From CAZRKC01 sp964600665 (GTDB lineage: Bacteria > Bacillota > SLNR01), in the NCBI GenBank assembly GCA_964600665.1, contig CAZRKC010000025.1, positions 1 to 36,218 of the forward strand: DNA of 36,218 nt, written 5' to 3'. This document shows, piece after piece, positions 23,363-31,168 of the stretch (position 1 is its first letter; the number at the start of each line of letters is the position of its first letter). The notes below the pieces were generated by a model that saw only the letters and a program-made list of their open reading frames with translations, did not search any database and was not told where the DNA came from. The translations under genes were made by a program, and so were the position numbers.

Positions 23363-24310
23363 TTGCTGAAAAAGTTAAAAAAGCGATTCCGGTGGGAAGA
23401 GCGGTTCACATTCATGGTTGTTCCGCATTCTAAAAAATCTGTGCTTCGGATGCATTTTTCGAAGCTTATTATTGTTTCTCTTGTTGCTTGCCTCTGTATC
23501 GGATTGTTGACAGGGGCGTTTATGTTCTGGCGGTATCAGCAAATGGAAAAGAATATGGTTGAATTGGATCATCTACGCTCACTTACAGAAGATCAGAAAG
23601 ATCAGATTGAATCCCTCGCGAAAGAGACGGAAGAAATTCAAGAGTATTTGCAGGAACTGCAAACGCTAGATGAACAGATACGAGCAATCCTGAAACTTGA
23701 AAAAGCAAAATCGCCAACCAGTAGTTTAGGCGATATGGATATTTCCTCTGTTGCTGCAAGATTAGCACTCTCTGATGGTCGAGCTGTCACGCGTGGTGAT
23801 TCTGGGTCAGATATCAGTCTCTTGACATTGGAAGTTGAGAATATTAAAGATGAATTGGGCGATTGGCAGAATAACTTAGAGATGTTGAAGGACAAAGCTG
23901 AGGATCACGCGGCTTTTTTGGCAGCCAAACCCAAAGGCTGGCCGACATCGGGGCGGATTACTTCCGGTTTTGGATATCGGAAATCTCCAACAGGGCGCGG
24001 CACTGAATTTCATTCCGGCCTGGATGTTGCGAATGCATACGGATCTGCTATCAGAGCAACTGGTTCTGGCAAAGTCGTTTTTGCTGGATGGAGGAGTGGC
24101 TACGGCTGGACCGTCATTATTGACCATCAATATGGGTACCAAACCCTCTATGCACATTGTTCCAAGCTGCAAGTTTCGGCAGGTGACCGTGTTACTCGAG
24201 GCAATACAATCGCAAACATTGGAACAAGCGGTCGTTCTACAGGTCCTCATGTTCATTATGAAGTGTTATACCGGAGTGAGCACCAAAACCCATCAAATTA
24301 CCTTAGATAG
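23363..24310 (+). CDS. Membrane-anchored M23 family metallopeptidase
   Basis: LytM/peptidase M23 protein, probably a cell-wall endopeptidase or an activator of one, about 315 residues. Order: short cytoplasmic part ending FTFMVVPHSKKSVLRMHF, one membrane helix (KLIIVSLVACLCIGLLTGAF), an extracellular coiled coil, then the C-terminal LytM domain. The zinc ligands appear as HSGLD and HVHYE, so it is probably active. TTG at 23363 has GAGGAG nine to ten bases upstream. An ATG at 23312 is also in frame but would precede the predicted transcription start. Bactofilin follows after 18 bases, a frequent pairing. Confidence 0.9.
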   Translation: MLKKLKKRFRWEERFTFMVVPHSKKSVLRMHFSKLIIVSLVACLCIGLLTGAFMFWRYQQMEKNMVELDHLRSLTEDQKDQIESLAKETEEIQEYLQELQTLDEQIRAILKLEKAKSPTSSLGDMDISSVAARLALSDGRAVTRGDSGSDISLLTLEVENIKDELGDWQNNLEMLKDKAEDHAAFLAAKPKGWPTSGRITSGFGYRKSPTGRGTEFHSGLDVANAYGSAIRATGSGKVVFAGWRSGYGWTVIIDHQYGYQTLYAHCSKLQVSAGDRVTRGNTIANIGTSGRSTGPHVHYEVLYRSEHQNPSNYLR

Positions 24311-24328
24311 AAGGGCAGGAAACCGGGT

Positions 24329-24730
24329 ATGTTTGGAAAGAAAGAAATTGTGACTTTGGATCGGATCGATACGATTATTGGCAAGGATACTACATTCAAC
24401 GGATCAATCACAGGCAAAGGAGCCATCCGGTTGGACGGCACTATCGAAGGGGATATGATAAGACACGGCGATGTAATTGTCGGTGAGACTGGTTTAATTC
24501 GGGCAAATATTTCGGCCAGACATGTGACTGTGGCTGGTATAGTTGAAGGCAATATTTCTGCTGAGGGGAAAATCGAACTGATAGGTTCTGGTAAGATATT
24601 TGGGAATATTGAAGCGGAAAATCTTGTGATTAACGAAGGGTCTATCTTCCGCGGGACATGCACAATGCGAGATCCAAAACTTGATGATGTTCATCCGAAA
24701 GCCAATGAATTGATAGAGAGCGAGAATTAG
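24329..24730 (+). CDS. Bactofilin
   Basis: Polymer-forming cytoskeletal protein of the bactofilin (DUF583) family, 133 residues. The central core consists of short beta-helix repeats with regular glycine and hydrophobic spacing (GSITGKGAIRLDGTIEG, GIVEGNISAEGKIEL). Short disordered ends are typical. Bactofilins often scaffold M23 peptidases at set places on the membrane, and one lies directly upstream here. A terminator follows. Confidence 0.93.
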   Translation: MFGKKEIVTLDRIDTIIGKDTTFNGSITGKGAIRLDGTIEGDMIRHGDVIVGETGLIRANISARHVTVAGIVEGNISAEGKIELIGSGKIFGNIEAENLVINEGSIFRGTCTMRDPKLDDVHPKANELIESEN

Positions 24731-24748
24731 TGATTTTAATAGTCGTCT

Positions 24749-24778
24749 AAGTCCTGTCCTCTGATAGGACTTTTTTTT
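24749..24778 (+). terminator. Terminator after bactofilin
   Basis: AAGTCCT/AGGACTT stem (an alternative inner stem GTCCT/AGGAC also fits) followed by eight Ts. Confidence 0.85.
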
Positions 24779-24813
24779 ATCAGTTCATTAACTTAAATGA
24801 AGAGAGGTCTTTT

Positions 24814-25692
24814 ATGAGCATAACATTTATCATCAATCCAAAAGCAGGGCGCGGACGGGCTGTAAAGTTGTGGAAGCGCATTTCGGCGAAGGCAATGTTT
24901 GATTATCCCGATGCTACCATTGTTTTTACCGAATATCCTGGGCACGCAAAGGATATCGCATCAGAAGCCGTTCGCACTGGGAGTGATTTGGTTATCAGTG
25001 TGGGTGGTGATGGTACAGTCCATGAGATTTTGAACGGCATCGCGGGAAAAGGTTGTGCATTGGGCATTATCCCATCAGGATCAGGAAATGATCTCGCCAG
25101 AACATTAGGTATTGATCTGGATGTGGAAACGGCATATGCAATGATTCGGAGTGGGGTGAAGGGGACTATTGATATTGGGCTGGCCGGAAGCCGCTATTTC
25201 ATCAATATTGGTGGGGTTGGTTTTGATGCCGAAGTGGTCGCGGATATGAATATGAATATGAAATTTCTTCGAGGAACCATGGCATATGTTGCATCTGTCT
25301 TAAAGAAGCTTGTCAATTATCGACCTGTTAGACTCAGAATTGATATAGATGGGAAGATTATCGAAAAAACAGTGTATATATGTGCTGTTGCGAATGGACG
25401 GTTTTATGGAGGCGGCATGATGCTTGCGCCTCGAGCCAACATTCGAGATGGACTATTTGATATATGTATTATTGAAGATTTAAACAAATGGGAGTTTTTA
25501 AAAACATTTCCGAAGGTTTTTTCTGGCACTCATGTATCACACCCAAAGGTGAGTATGCATAAAGGGAAGCATATCGTTATTGAGGGGCCTGAGAATCTCT
25601 TTATTCATGCCGATGGCGAAGTTTTTGGAAATTTGCCTGCAGATTTTAGAATCATTCCAAATGGAATCGATATCATCGGCCTGAAGGGATAG
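24814..25692 (+). CDS. Diacylglycerol kinase/lipid kinase family protein
   Basis: DgkB/YegS/BmrU-type lipid kinase of 292 residues. It phosphorylates diacylglycerol or a related lipid, in Gram-positives mainly to recycle diacylglycerol from lipoteichoic acid synthesis. The catalytic domain shows INPKAGRGR (7-15), the nucleotide-binding GGDGT (64-68) and PSGSGNDLAR (87-96). The exact substrate cannot be told from the sequence. AGAGAGG precedes the ATG. The phosphoribosyltransferase gene follows almost directly. Confidence 0.9.
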   Translation: MSITFIINPKAGRGRAVKLWKRISAKAMFDYPDATIVFTEYPGHAKDIASEAVRTGSDLVISVGGDGTVHEILNGIAGKGCALGIIPSGSGNDLARTLGIDLDVETAYAMIRSGVKGTIDIGLAGSRYFINIGGVGFDAEVVADMNMNMKFLRGTMAYVASVLKKLVNYRPVRLRIDIDGKIIEKTVYICAVANGRFYGGGMMLAPRANIRDGLFDICIIEDLNKWEFLKTFPKVFSGTHVSHPKVSMHKGKHIVIEGPENLFIHADGEVFGNLPADFRIIPNGIDIIGLKG

Positions 25693-25710
25693 TTGAATGG
25701 AGGTGGGGTC

Positions 25711-26337
25711 ATGATATTTGCCAATCGCAAAGATGCTGGGATGCAATTAGCGGAAAAATTGTTAGAGTACATGGGAGAAGAAACCATGGTACTCGGAATC
25801 CCAAGGGGCGGTGTCATCGTTGCTCACGAATTGCAACAGAGGCTGGAATGCAGACTGGGGATTATCGTAACGAGAAAACTAGGGTTCCCTGGAAATCCAG
25901 AATATGGTATAGGCGCTGTGGCGCACGATGGCACTTTCGTTATCAGTGATGCAGCCGCTCGGAATCCTCAGGTTACAGCTGAGTATCTGGAGCAGGAGAA
26001 AAAGAGGCAAATGGCTGAAATCGAAAGGCGGATGCGGGCTTACGGGGCATCACCATCCGATGACCTGTCGGATACAAATGTGATTGTCGTCGATGACGGT
26101 ATTGCGACGGGTATGACGGTGCTTGTAGCTTTAAGGTTTCTACGCAAAGCAAATCCGAAAACATTGGTCTTGGCCGTTCCAGTTGCTCCCCGTGATACAA
26201 TAAACAAACTGAAAACAGAGGCTGATCATGTCATATGTCTCCACTCCCCGACCATGTTTTTTGCAGTGGGACAGTTTTATAGAGATTTTGACCAAATTAG
26301 TGACGAGCAGGTTATCGCCATCCTGCAACAGAAGTAG
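25711..26337 (+). CDS. Phosphoribosyltransferase family protein
   Basis: Type I phosphoribosyltransferase fold, 208 residues. The PRPP-binding motif VIVVDDGIATGMT is at 124-136, and the N-terminal LGIPRGGVIVA (28-38) matches the family of stand-alone phosphoribosyltransferases often annotated near hydrolases. The base or substrate is unknown. The ATG at 25711 follows GGAGGTGGGG, so a TTG at 25693 is less likely. No purine gene is adjacent. Confidence 0.88.
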   Translation: MIFANRKDAGMQLAEKLLEYMGEETMVLGIPRGGVIVAHELQQRLECRLGIIVTRKLGFPGNPEYGIGAVAHDGTFVISDAAARNPQVTAEYLEQEKKRQMAEIERRMRAYGASPSDDLSDTNVIVVDDGIATGMTVLVALRFLRKANPKTLVLAVPVAPRDTINKLKTEADHVICLHSPTMFFAVGQFYRDFDQISDEQVIAILQQK

Positions 26338-26383
26338 GTAGTGGTAATAAATCAATGAAGGGATCATAGTGAGGAGGTAGCAG

Positions 26384-27238
26384 ATGAATTACTTTGATCG
26401 ATTGTTCCAATCCGATCTATTGACATATGGTGGAACTATCGCTTTTCGGATTATTATTGTACTCATATTGGGACGTTTACTGTTGCAATTTCTATCGATG
26501 GTGGTGGAACGAGTAATAATCCCCATGGGGAGTAACCATAAAATTCATGTTGAGGAAAAGAAAGCAAAGACCATGGCATCGCTTCTCAAGAGTATTATCA
26601 GGTATATTATTTACTTCTTGACGATCATGATCGTTTTAGATTTATTGGATATCCAGACAGCCCCGATTCTTGCTAGCGCAGGAATCATTGGATTGGCAGT
26701 GGGTTTTGGGGCGCAGAATTTGGTCAGAGATGTTATTACAGGATTTTTTCTGATATTTGAAGACCAGTTTTCCATCGGTGACTATATCGCCGTAGCAGGC
26801 GTGGAAGGAATCGTCGAGGAAATTGGATTCAGAACAACTAAAATCAGGGATTTCGGGGGACAACTTCATATTGTCCCAAACGGTTCGATTGATAAAGTGA
26901 CAAATTTTGTTACTGGAAATATGCGTGTTTTGGTTGAAGTTATGATTTCTTACGACGAAGATGTGGAGCGAGTACTGCATGTGCTGGATGCATGTTGCGT
27001 AAAAGCAGCACAGGATCTTGATGTAATCACTGACGGTCCACGAGTGCTTGGGGTGCAGGAATTGGCTGACTCCGGAATTAAGATATTGATCTGGGCTAAA
27101 ACCAAACCCATGGAACAATGGGCGATCAGTCGAGAATTACGGAAAAGAGTAAAAGAAGCCTTTGATGAGGAGAATATCACAATCCCATATCCACACTTCG
27201 TGATTGTGAGTGACCGAAAGCAATTACATGATGAGTAA
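26384..27238 (+). CDS. mscS: Small-conductance mechanosensitive channel MscS
   Basis: MscS-type channel releasing solutes on hypo-osmotic shock, 284 residues. Three N-terminal membrane helices (about 15-40, 65-85 and 90-115). The pore helix carries the Gly/Ala pattern GIIGLAVGFGAQNLVRD, followed by the beta domain with FEDQFSIGDYI and the C-terminal cytoplasmic vestibule. GAGGAGG precedes the ATG. In Bacillota a MscS gene is commonly placed between parB and rpsF, and the next gene is DUF951 as usual. Confidence 0.93.
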   Translation: MNYFDRLFQSDLLTYGGTIAFRIIIVLILGRLLLQFLSMVVERVIIPMGSNHKIHVEEKKAKTMASLLKSIIRYIIYFLTIMIVLDLLDIQTAPILASAGIIGLAVGFGAQNLVRDVITGFFLIFEDQFSIGDYIAVAGVEGIVEEIGFRTTKIRDFGGQLHIVPNGSIDKVTNFVTGNMRVLVEVMISYDEDVERVLHVLDACCVKAAQDLDVITDGPRVLGVQELADSGIKILIWAKTKPMEQWAISRELRKRVKEAFDEENITIPYPHFVIVSDRKQLHDE

Positions 27239-27260
27239 CGGGAATTGGGGGGATGGAATG

Positions 27261-27473
27261 ATGGCAAAGTTTGAATTGGGCGATATTGTGCAGATGAAAA
27301 AACAGCACCCTTGTGGCAGTGACCAATGGGAGATTACCCGCACCGGGATTGACTTTGGATTAAAATGCCTTGGGTGTGGAAGAAGAGTCATGATTCCCCG
27401 CCCAAAATTCGAAAAGGGAGTCAAAAAAATCATTCACGCTGCAGCCGCTGAGGATATCGAGGTAAAAGAATAA
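27261..27473 (+). CDS. DUF951 family protein
   Basis: Small DUF951 protein of about 70 residues, typical of Bacillota and usually found just upstream of rpsF. It contains FELGDIVQMKKQHPCG and LKCLGCGRRVMIPRPKFEK, with three cysteines that may bind metal. Adjacent ATGs at 27258 and 27261 are both possible. GGGGGG lies five to eight bases upstream. The function is unknown. Confidence 0.9.
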   Translation: MAKFELGDIVQMKKQHPCGSDQWEITRTGIDFGLKCLGCGRRVMIPRPKFEKGVKKIIHAAAAEDIEVKE

Positions 27474-27535
27474 TGTAATTAATTTTACATGTCTGTCAGA
27501 AGAGGTTCGGGCAAGACACAGTACCATATTCGGGA

Positions 27536-27564
27536 TTGCCACACACCCGTATTAGTGATATAAT
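27536..27564 (+). promoter_or_regulatory. Promoter of the rpsF-ssb-rpsR operon
   Basis: TTGCCA (27536-27541) and perfect TATAAT (27559-27564) with a 17-base spacer, plus an extended -10 TGA. It leaves a leader of about 75 nt. Confidence 0.8.
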
Positions 27565-27589
27565 CTTTCAAGTACGGATACATATGTGC

Positions 27590-27630
27590 CCGTCCCTGCC
27601 TCATGTCAACATGAGGCCGTTTAGTCCATG
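27590..27630 (+). promoter_or_regulatory. Probable S6:S18 leader element of rpsF
   Basis: Hairpin CCTCATG-TCAA-CATGAGG is followed directly by CCG, the trinucleotide bulge of the described S6:S18-binding leader. An outer pairing UCCCUG with UGGGGA would take in part of the Shine-Dalgarno region of rpsF, a plausible means of feedback control. This is read by eye, with no covariation test. Confidence 0.5.
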
Positions 27631-27647
27631 GGGAGGAGGTGAAAAGA

Positions 27648-27935
27648 ATGACACTATATGAAACCCTGTATGTCATTCGACCGGACCTGGAGGAAGAAGC
27701 TGTAGAGTCCGCAATCGAACGGTTTAAGGGTATCGTTGAAGGTCAGGGCGCAGTTGTCAAAAAAGTTGACAAATGGGGAAAACGAAGACTTGCCTATCTG
27801 ATCAACGATTATGCAGAAGGACATTATGTATTGATGCATTTCGAGGGTCTTCCGGCTGCAGCCCAAGAACTGGAACGGATTCAGCGGATTTCAGATGAAG
27901 TACTGCGCTATATGACTACTCGTGTAGGACAGTAG
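27648..27935 (+). CDS. rpsF: 30S ribosomal protein S6
   Basis: S6 of the small subunit, which pairs with S18 on the central domain of 16S rRNA. The 95-residue form begins MTLYETLYVIRPDL and contains VKKVDKWGKRRLAY, both typical. The ATG at 27648 has GAGGAGGTG upstream; a GTG at 27639 overlaps that site. It is first in the rpsF-ssb-rpsR operon. Confidence 0.97.
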   Translation: MTLYETLYVIRPDLEEEAVESAIERFKGIVEGQGAVVKKVDKWGKRRLAYLINDYAEGHYVLMHFEGLPAAAQELERIQRISDEVLRYMTTRVGQ

Positions 27936-27953
27936 AACTGAGGTGACGTAACC

Positions 27954-28352
27954 ATGTTAAACAGAATCATTTTAATTGGAAGACTGGTTCGGGACCCTGA
28001 ATTGCGCTATACTCCCAATGGGGCAGCTGTTGCTAGCTTCTCTATTGCAGTGGATCGCCCTTACGCCACAAAGCAAGGAACAAAAGAGACGGATTTTATT
28101 GATATCATTGCATGGCAAAAATTGGCTGAGACATGTGCTAATAACTTGGGCAAAGGGCGTTTAGTGGCAGTGGAAGGACGATTACAGGTTCGCTCCTATG
28201 ATACTCAAGAAGGACAGCGGAGGAAAGTTGCTGAGGTGGTCGCCGACAATGTTCGATTCCTTGATTGGCCTCGCGATCGTGGTACCTCCGGTGAAGAATT
28301 GGATGAGTTAGGTTCGGAACTGAACGTCTCGAACGATGATCTTCCTTTCTGA
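27954..28352 (+). CDS. ssb: Single-stranded DNA-binding protein
   Basis: SSB of 132 residues with an N-terminal OB fold (MLNRIILIGRLVRDPELRYT) and the conserved C-terminal tip DDLPF, which recruits replication and repair partners. The linker is short. It lies between rpsF and rpsR as usual, tying SSB level to ribosomal protein synthesis. Confidence 0.98.
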   Translation: MLNRIILIGRLVRDPELRYTPNGAAVASFSIAVDRPYATKQGTKETDFIDIIAWQKLAETCANNLGKGRLVAVEGRLQVRSYDTQEGQRRKVAEVVADNVRFLDWPRDRGTSGEELDELGSELNVSNDDLPF

Positions 28353-28415
28353 TGGATCTGTTGGTGAGCAAGCCATCGATCAGTCGATCAAATGGAAGGG
28401 GAGGGAAAAAGTTTC

Positions 28416-28646
28416 ATGAGAAGAGACCGTAATAAACGGCCAAAGAAAAGAATATGCAATTTTTGCGTTGATAAAGTTGAACATATAGATTATAAGGATA
28501 TTGGGAAATTAAGGCGATTTGTCAGCGAACGAGGAAAGATTCTTCCACGCCGAATTTCCGGAAACTGTGCGAAACATCAGCGTCAGCTAACATTGGCGAT
28601 TAAACGGGCAAGGAATGTCGCATTGCTCCCGTTCACAACAGAATGA
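28416..28646 (+). CDS. rpsR: 30S ribosomal protein S18
   Basis: S18 with 76 residues. It has the signature IDYKDIGKLRRFVSERGKI and RRISGNCAKHQRQL. It retains CNFC near the N-terminus, so it may be the zinc-binding (C+) form. The ATG at 28416 follows a GGGGAGGG site. A terminator follows. Confidence 0.97.
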   Translation: MRRDRNKRPKKRICNFCVDKVEHIDYKDIGKLRRFVSERGKILPRRISGNCAKHQRQLTLAIKRARNVALLPFTTE

Positions 28647-28653
28647 TTCACTC

Positions 28654-28685
28654 AGAGGGGTAACTTACTGTTGCCCCTCTTGTTC
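28654..28685 (+). terminator. Terminator of rpsF-ssb-rpsR
   Basis: AGAGGGG/CCCCTCT with further AAC/GTT pairing makes an 11-bp stem including one G-T pair, loop TTACT, then TTGTT. Confidence 0.75.
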
Positions 28686-28692
28686 AACTATC

Positions 28693-28758
28693 AGGAGGTA
28701 ATCAGGATTTGATTCGCGAATGCAAATGAAACAAAAATTTACGTTACAAACTGGGTGA
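28693..28758 (+). other. Orphan ribosome-binding site and tiny reading frames before gdpP
   Basis: A strong AGGAGG (28693-28698) has no normal gene behind it. A TTG ten bases on opens six codons ending at 28729, and an ATG at 28720 opens twelve codons ending inside the gdpP ribosome-binding site. In many Bacillota a DUF2232 membrane-protein gene sits here. It may have been lost, or this is a short leader peptide. Confidence 0.3.
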
Positions 28759-28769
28759 GGTGCAGATCT

Positions 28770-30722
28770 GTGGTTAAAAGTGAAGATCTATACACATATC
28801 GGTTTGTTCTGATATTGGTCTTGACCGTGGGGACCGGTTTGTGTTGTCTAATGGGATGTAACTGGCTATCGGTTCTTCTCACAATATTGACCGGCATCGT
28901 CTGGAGCACACCGAAAACGGCCTATGGAAAAAGTCATGATAATTCTGCCAATCAGGAGATGATGTCGGCTTTAAAAGCCATTAGCACATTGTTACCGTAT
29001 CCTTCTTGGCTAATGGATCCAGAGGTTAATATTGTCGCTTCTATGGTTAACGAATCATACGTATCAAAGCTTGGAAACATGAGCCAGGAGAATTGGCTTG
29101 AACTATTGCAACGGATAAAAGCAGATTCGACAAATGGGGTCCACAAGGAGAAGTACGAAGTCAACACCACTTCTGCTGATCGAGTTTCTCTACAAGTGGT
29201 TTCTTTTCCAGGCGACTATTATTTATTTATTGAGGAAAATGCAGTCAATGCTTCCCGCAATGAATTCGATCCTGCACTTGCATTGATTATTGTTGATAAT
29301 TTTGACGAGGTACTTCAGAGTACCGATGAAAATGAAAAGCCCGCTTTAATTGCTGAAATAGATAACCGAATTATTGCATGGAGTAGTCGCAATGATATAT
29401 TAGTCAAGAAATATGCGGAGGATCGCTACATCGGCATCACGAATCGATGCAGTCTTAGTCTATGCCGTGAGAGAAAATTCCCCATCCTTGAACAGATTAG
29501 AGACCTTGAAAGGGGCAACCGGATTACGGCAACTTTGAGTATGGGCATCAGTGCCGGCCATATATCGGCACTTGAGTTGGGGCAGCAAGCTCAAATCGCG
29601 TTGGACCTTGCGTTATCGAGAGGGGGAGATCAGATTGTCATTCGAGATGGAGCCAGAACTGAATACTATGGTGCGAAGGTCAATCTCCCTAAGCGTAGGA
29701 GCAAAGTAAAGGCGCGGATGGCTGCAAACGCAATCATGGAATTTATTGATCAGTCTGATCAGGTATTCGTCATTGGACACAAAGCCCCCGACCTAGATTG
29801 TTTTGGGTCAGCAGTTGGCGCGGCGGTTCTGGCTCGTCAACGGGGAAAACCAGTTCATATCATTATTGAACGTGATGATCTCGGGATTCGGAGATTATCA
29901 GAGAAAGTGATTCCTGCAGAGGCTTTGGATTCGTTGTTCATGGACCCAAATGATGTGAAACATCACGTCTCTCCTGGGACTTTGTTGATTGTTGTCGATA
30001 CAAATCGACCGCATCTTATTTTAATGCCGGAACTGCTTAACATGGTTAACAGTACGATTGTGATCGACCATCATCGCCGAGTGGAAACAACTGTTGACAA
30101 CCCAGTATTAATGTACATCGATACTTACGCTTCGTCAGCGAGTGAACTGGTTACTGAGCTCTATCAATATCAAGGGAAACGGGTAGATCTTCATGAATGG
30201 GAGGCTTCCCTTTTGCTCGCAGGTATGGCACTGGATACAAAGAACTTTACTATTCACACGGGCGTTGTAACTTTTGAGTCTGCAGCATATCTTCGGAAGG
30301 AAGGGGCCGATCCGCTGTTAGTCAGGGATATGATGCGGGACGATTTCTCATCCTTCATGCTAAGAGCAGAAATTATTCATAATATCGAAATCATTAAAGA
30401 TAATATTGCAATGGGTGTTTATGAAGGGATTATTGATAATGCAGGCGAAGTGGCAGGGCAGACTGCTGATCGCATGCTCGATATCCAGGGTATTGTTGCT
30501 GCATTTGTGATATGTCGCTATTCAGGAGGCGTATGGATCAGCGGGCGCAGTTTAGGTGAAATGAATGTGCAGCGAGTATTGGAACGATTGGGTGGCGGTG
30601 GTCATATGATGGGCGCAGGAGCCCAGGTTCACGATCTTGACCTATTGGCGACAAAAGCAAAATTGTTAGAAATTATTGATGAGCTCTACAGGGAGGGAAC
30701 AGCAGATGAAAGTCATCCTTAA
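28770..30722 (+). CDS. gdpP: Cyclic-di-AMP phosphodiesterase GdpP
   Basis: Membrane-bound DHH/DHHA1 phosphodiesterase that degrades c-di-AMP, setting potassium and cell-wall homeostasis. It has 650 residues. Order: two N-terminal membrane helices (about 6-46), a PAS-like domain, a degenerate GGDEF domain (SRGGDQIVI where active cyclases have GGDEF), the DHH domain with GHKAPDLD (336-343) and DHH (433-435), and DHHA1 with GGGGHMMGAG (608-617). GTG at 28770 has GAGGTG seven bases upstream; the GTG at 28755 overlaps that site. The end overlaps rplI by 17 bases. Confidence 0.95.
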   Translation: MVKSEDLYTYRFVLILVLTVGTGLCCLMGCNWLSVLLTILTGIVWSTPKTAYGKSHDNSANQEMMSALKAISTLLPYPSWLMDPEVNIVASMVNESYVSKLGNMSQENWLELLQRIKADSTNGVHKEKYEVNTTSADRVSLQVVSFPGDYYLFIEENAVNASRNEFDPALALIIVDNFDEVLQSTDENEKPALIAEIDNRIIAWSSRNDILVKKYAEDRYIGITNRCSLSLCRERKFPILEQIRDLERGNRITATLSMGISAGHISALELGQQAQIALDLALSRGGDQIVIRDGARTEYYGAKVNLPKRRSKVKARMAANAIMEFIDQSDQVFVIGHKAPDLDCFGSAVGAAVLARQRGKPVHIIIERDDLGIRRLSEKVIPAEALDSLFMDPNDVKHHVSPGTLLIVVDTNRPHLILMPELLNMVNSTIVIDHHRRVETTVDNPVLMYIDTYASSASELVTELYQYQGKRVDLHEWEASLLLAGMALDTKNFTIHTGVVTFESAAYLRKEGADPLLVRDMMRDDFSSFMLRAEIIHNIEIIKDNIAMGVYEGIIDNAGEVAGQTADRMLDIQGIVAAFVICRYSGGVWISGRSLGEMNVQRVLERLGGGGHMMGAGAQVHDLDLLATKAKLLEIIDELYREGTADESHP

Positions 30723-31152
30723 GGACAATGTGAAAAATGTAGGTAAAATTGGGGATGTGATTAATGTTTCTGATGGGTATGCCAGGAATTATCTGTTTCC
30801 CCGAAAATTGGCAGTCGAAGCTACTGAGGGAGAGGTAAAATCCTTGCAAACGGTCAAAGATCGTGAAGTACAAAAGGCGAAAAAAGCTGAGAACATTGCG
30901 CGTAAAGCCGCCGATATTTTAAAGGACACGGATATTACCGTTAAGGTTAAAGTGGGTGAGGGTGGTCGCATGTATGGATCAGTTACGAATAAAGATGTTG
31001 CCGATGCAATCTCTGCTGTGACGGGAATGGAAGTCGATAAAAGGAAAATTGAATTAAAGGAATCCATCAAAACATTAGGCAGTTACAGGGCTATCGTTCG
31101 TTTACATCATGAGATATCCGCTGAAGTGCGCCTGACTGTGGTCGAAGGATAG
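30706..31152 (+). CDS. rplI: 50S ribosomal protein L9
   Basis: L9 with 148 residues. The N-terminal domain MKVILKDNVKNVGKIGDV with VSDGYARNYLFPRKLA is fully typical, followed by the long connecting helix and the C-terminal domain. The ATG at 30706 follows GGGAGGG. It overlaps the end of gdpP, so its translation is probably coupled to that gene. Confidence 0.97.
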   Translation: MKVILKDNVKNVGKIGDVINVSDGYARNYLFPRKLAVEATEGEVKSLQTVKDREVQKAKKAENIARKAADILKDTDITVKVKVGEGGRMYGSVTNKDVADAISAVTGMEVDKRKIELKESIKTLGSYRAIVRLHHEISAEVRLTVVEG

Positions 31153-31168
31153 ACAAGGAGGCAAACCG

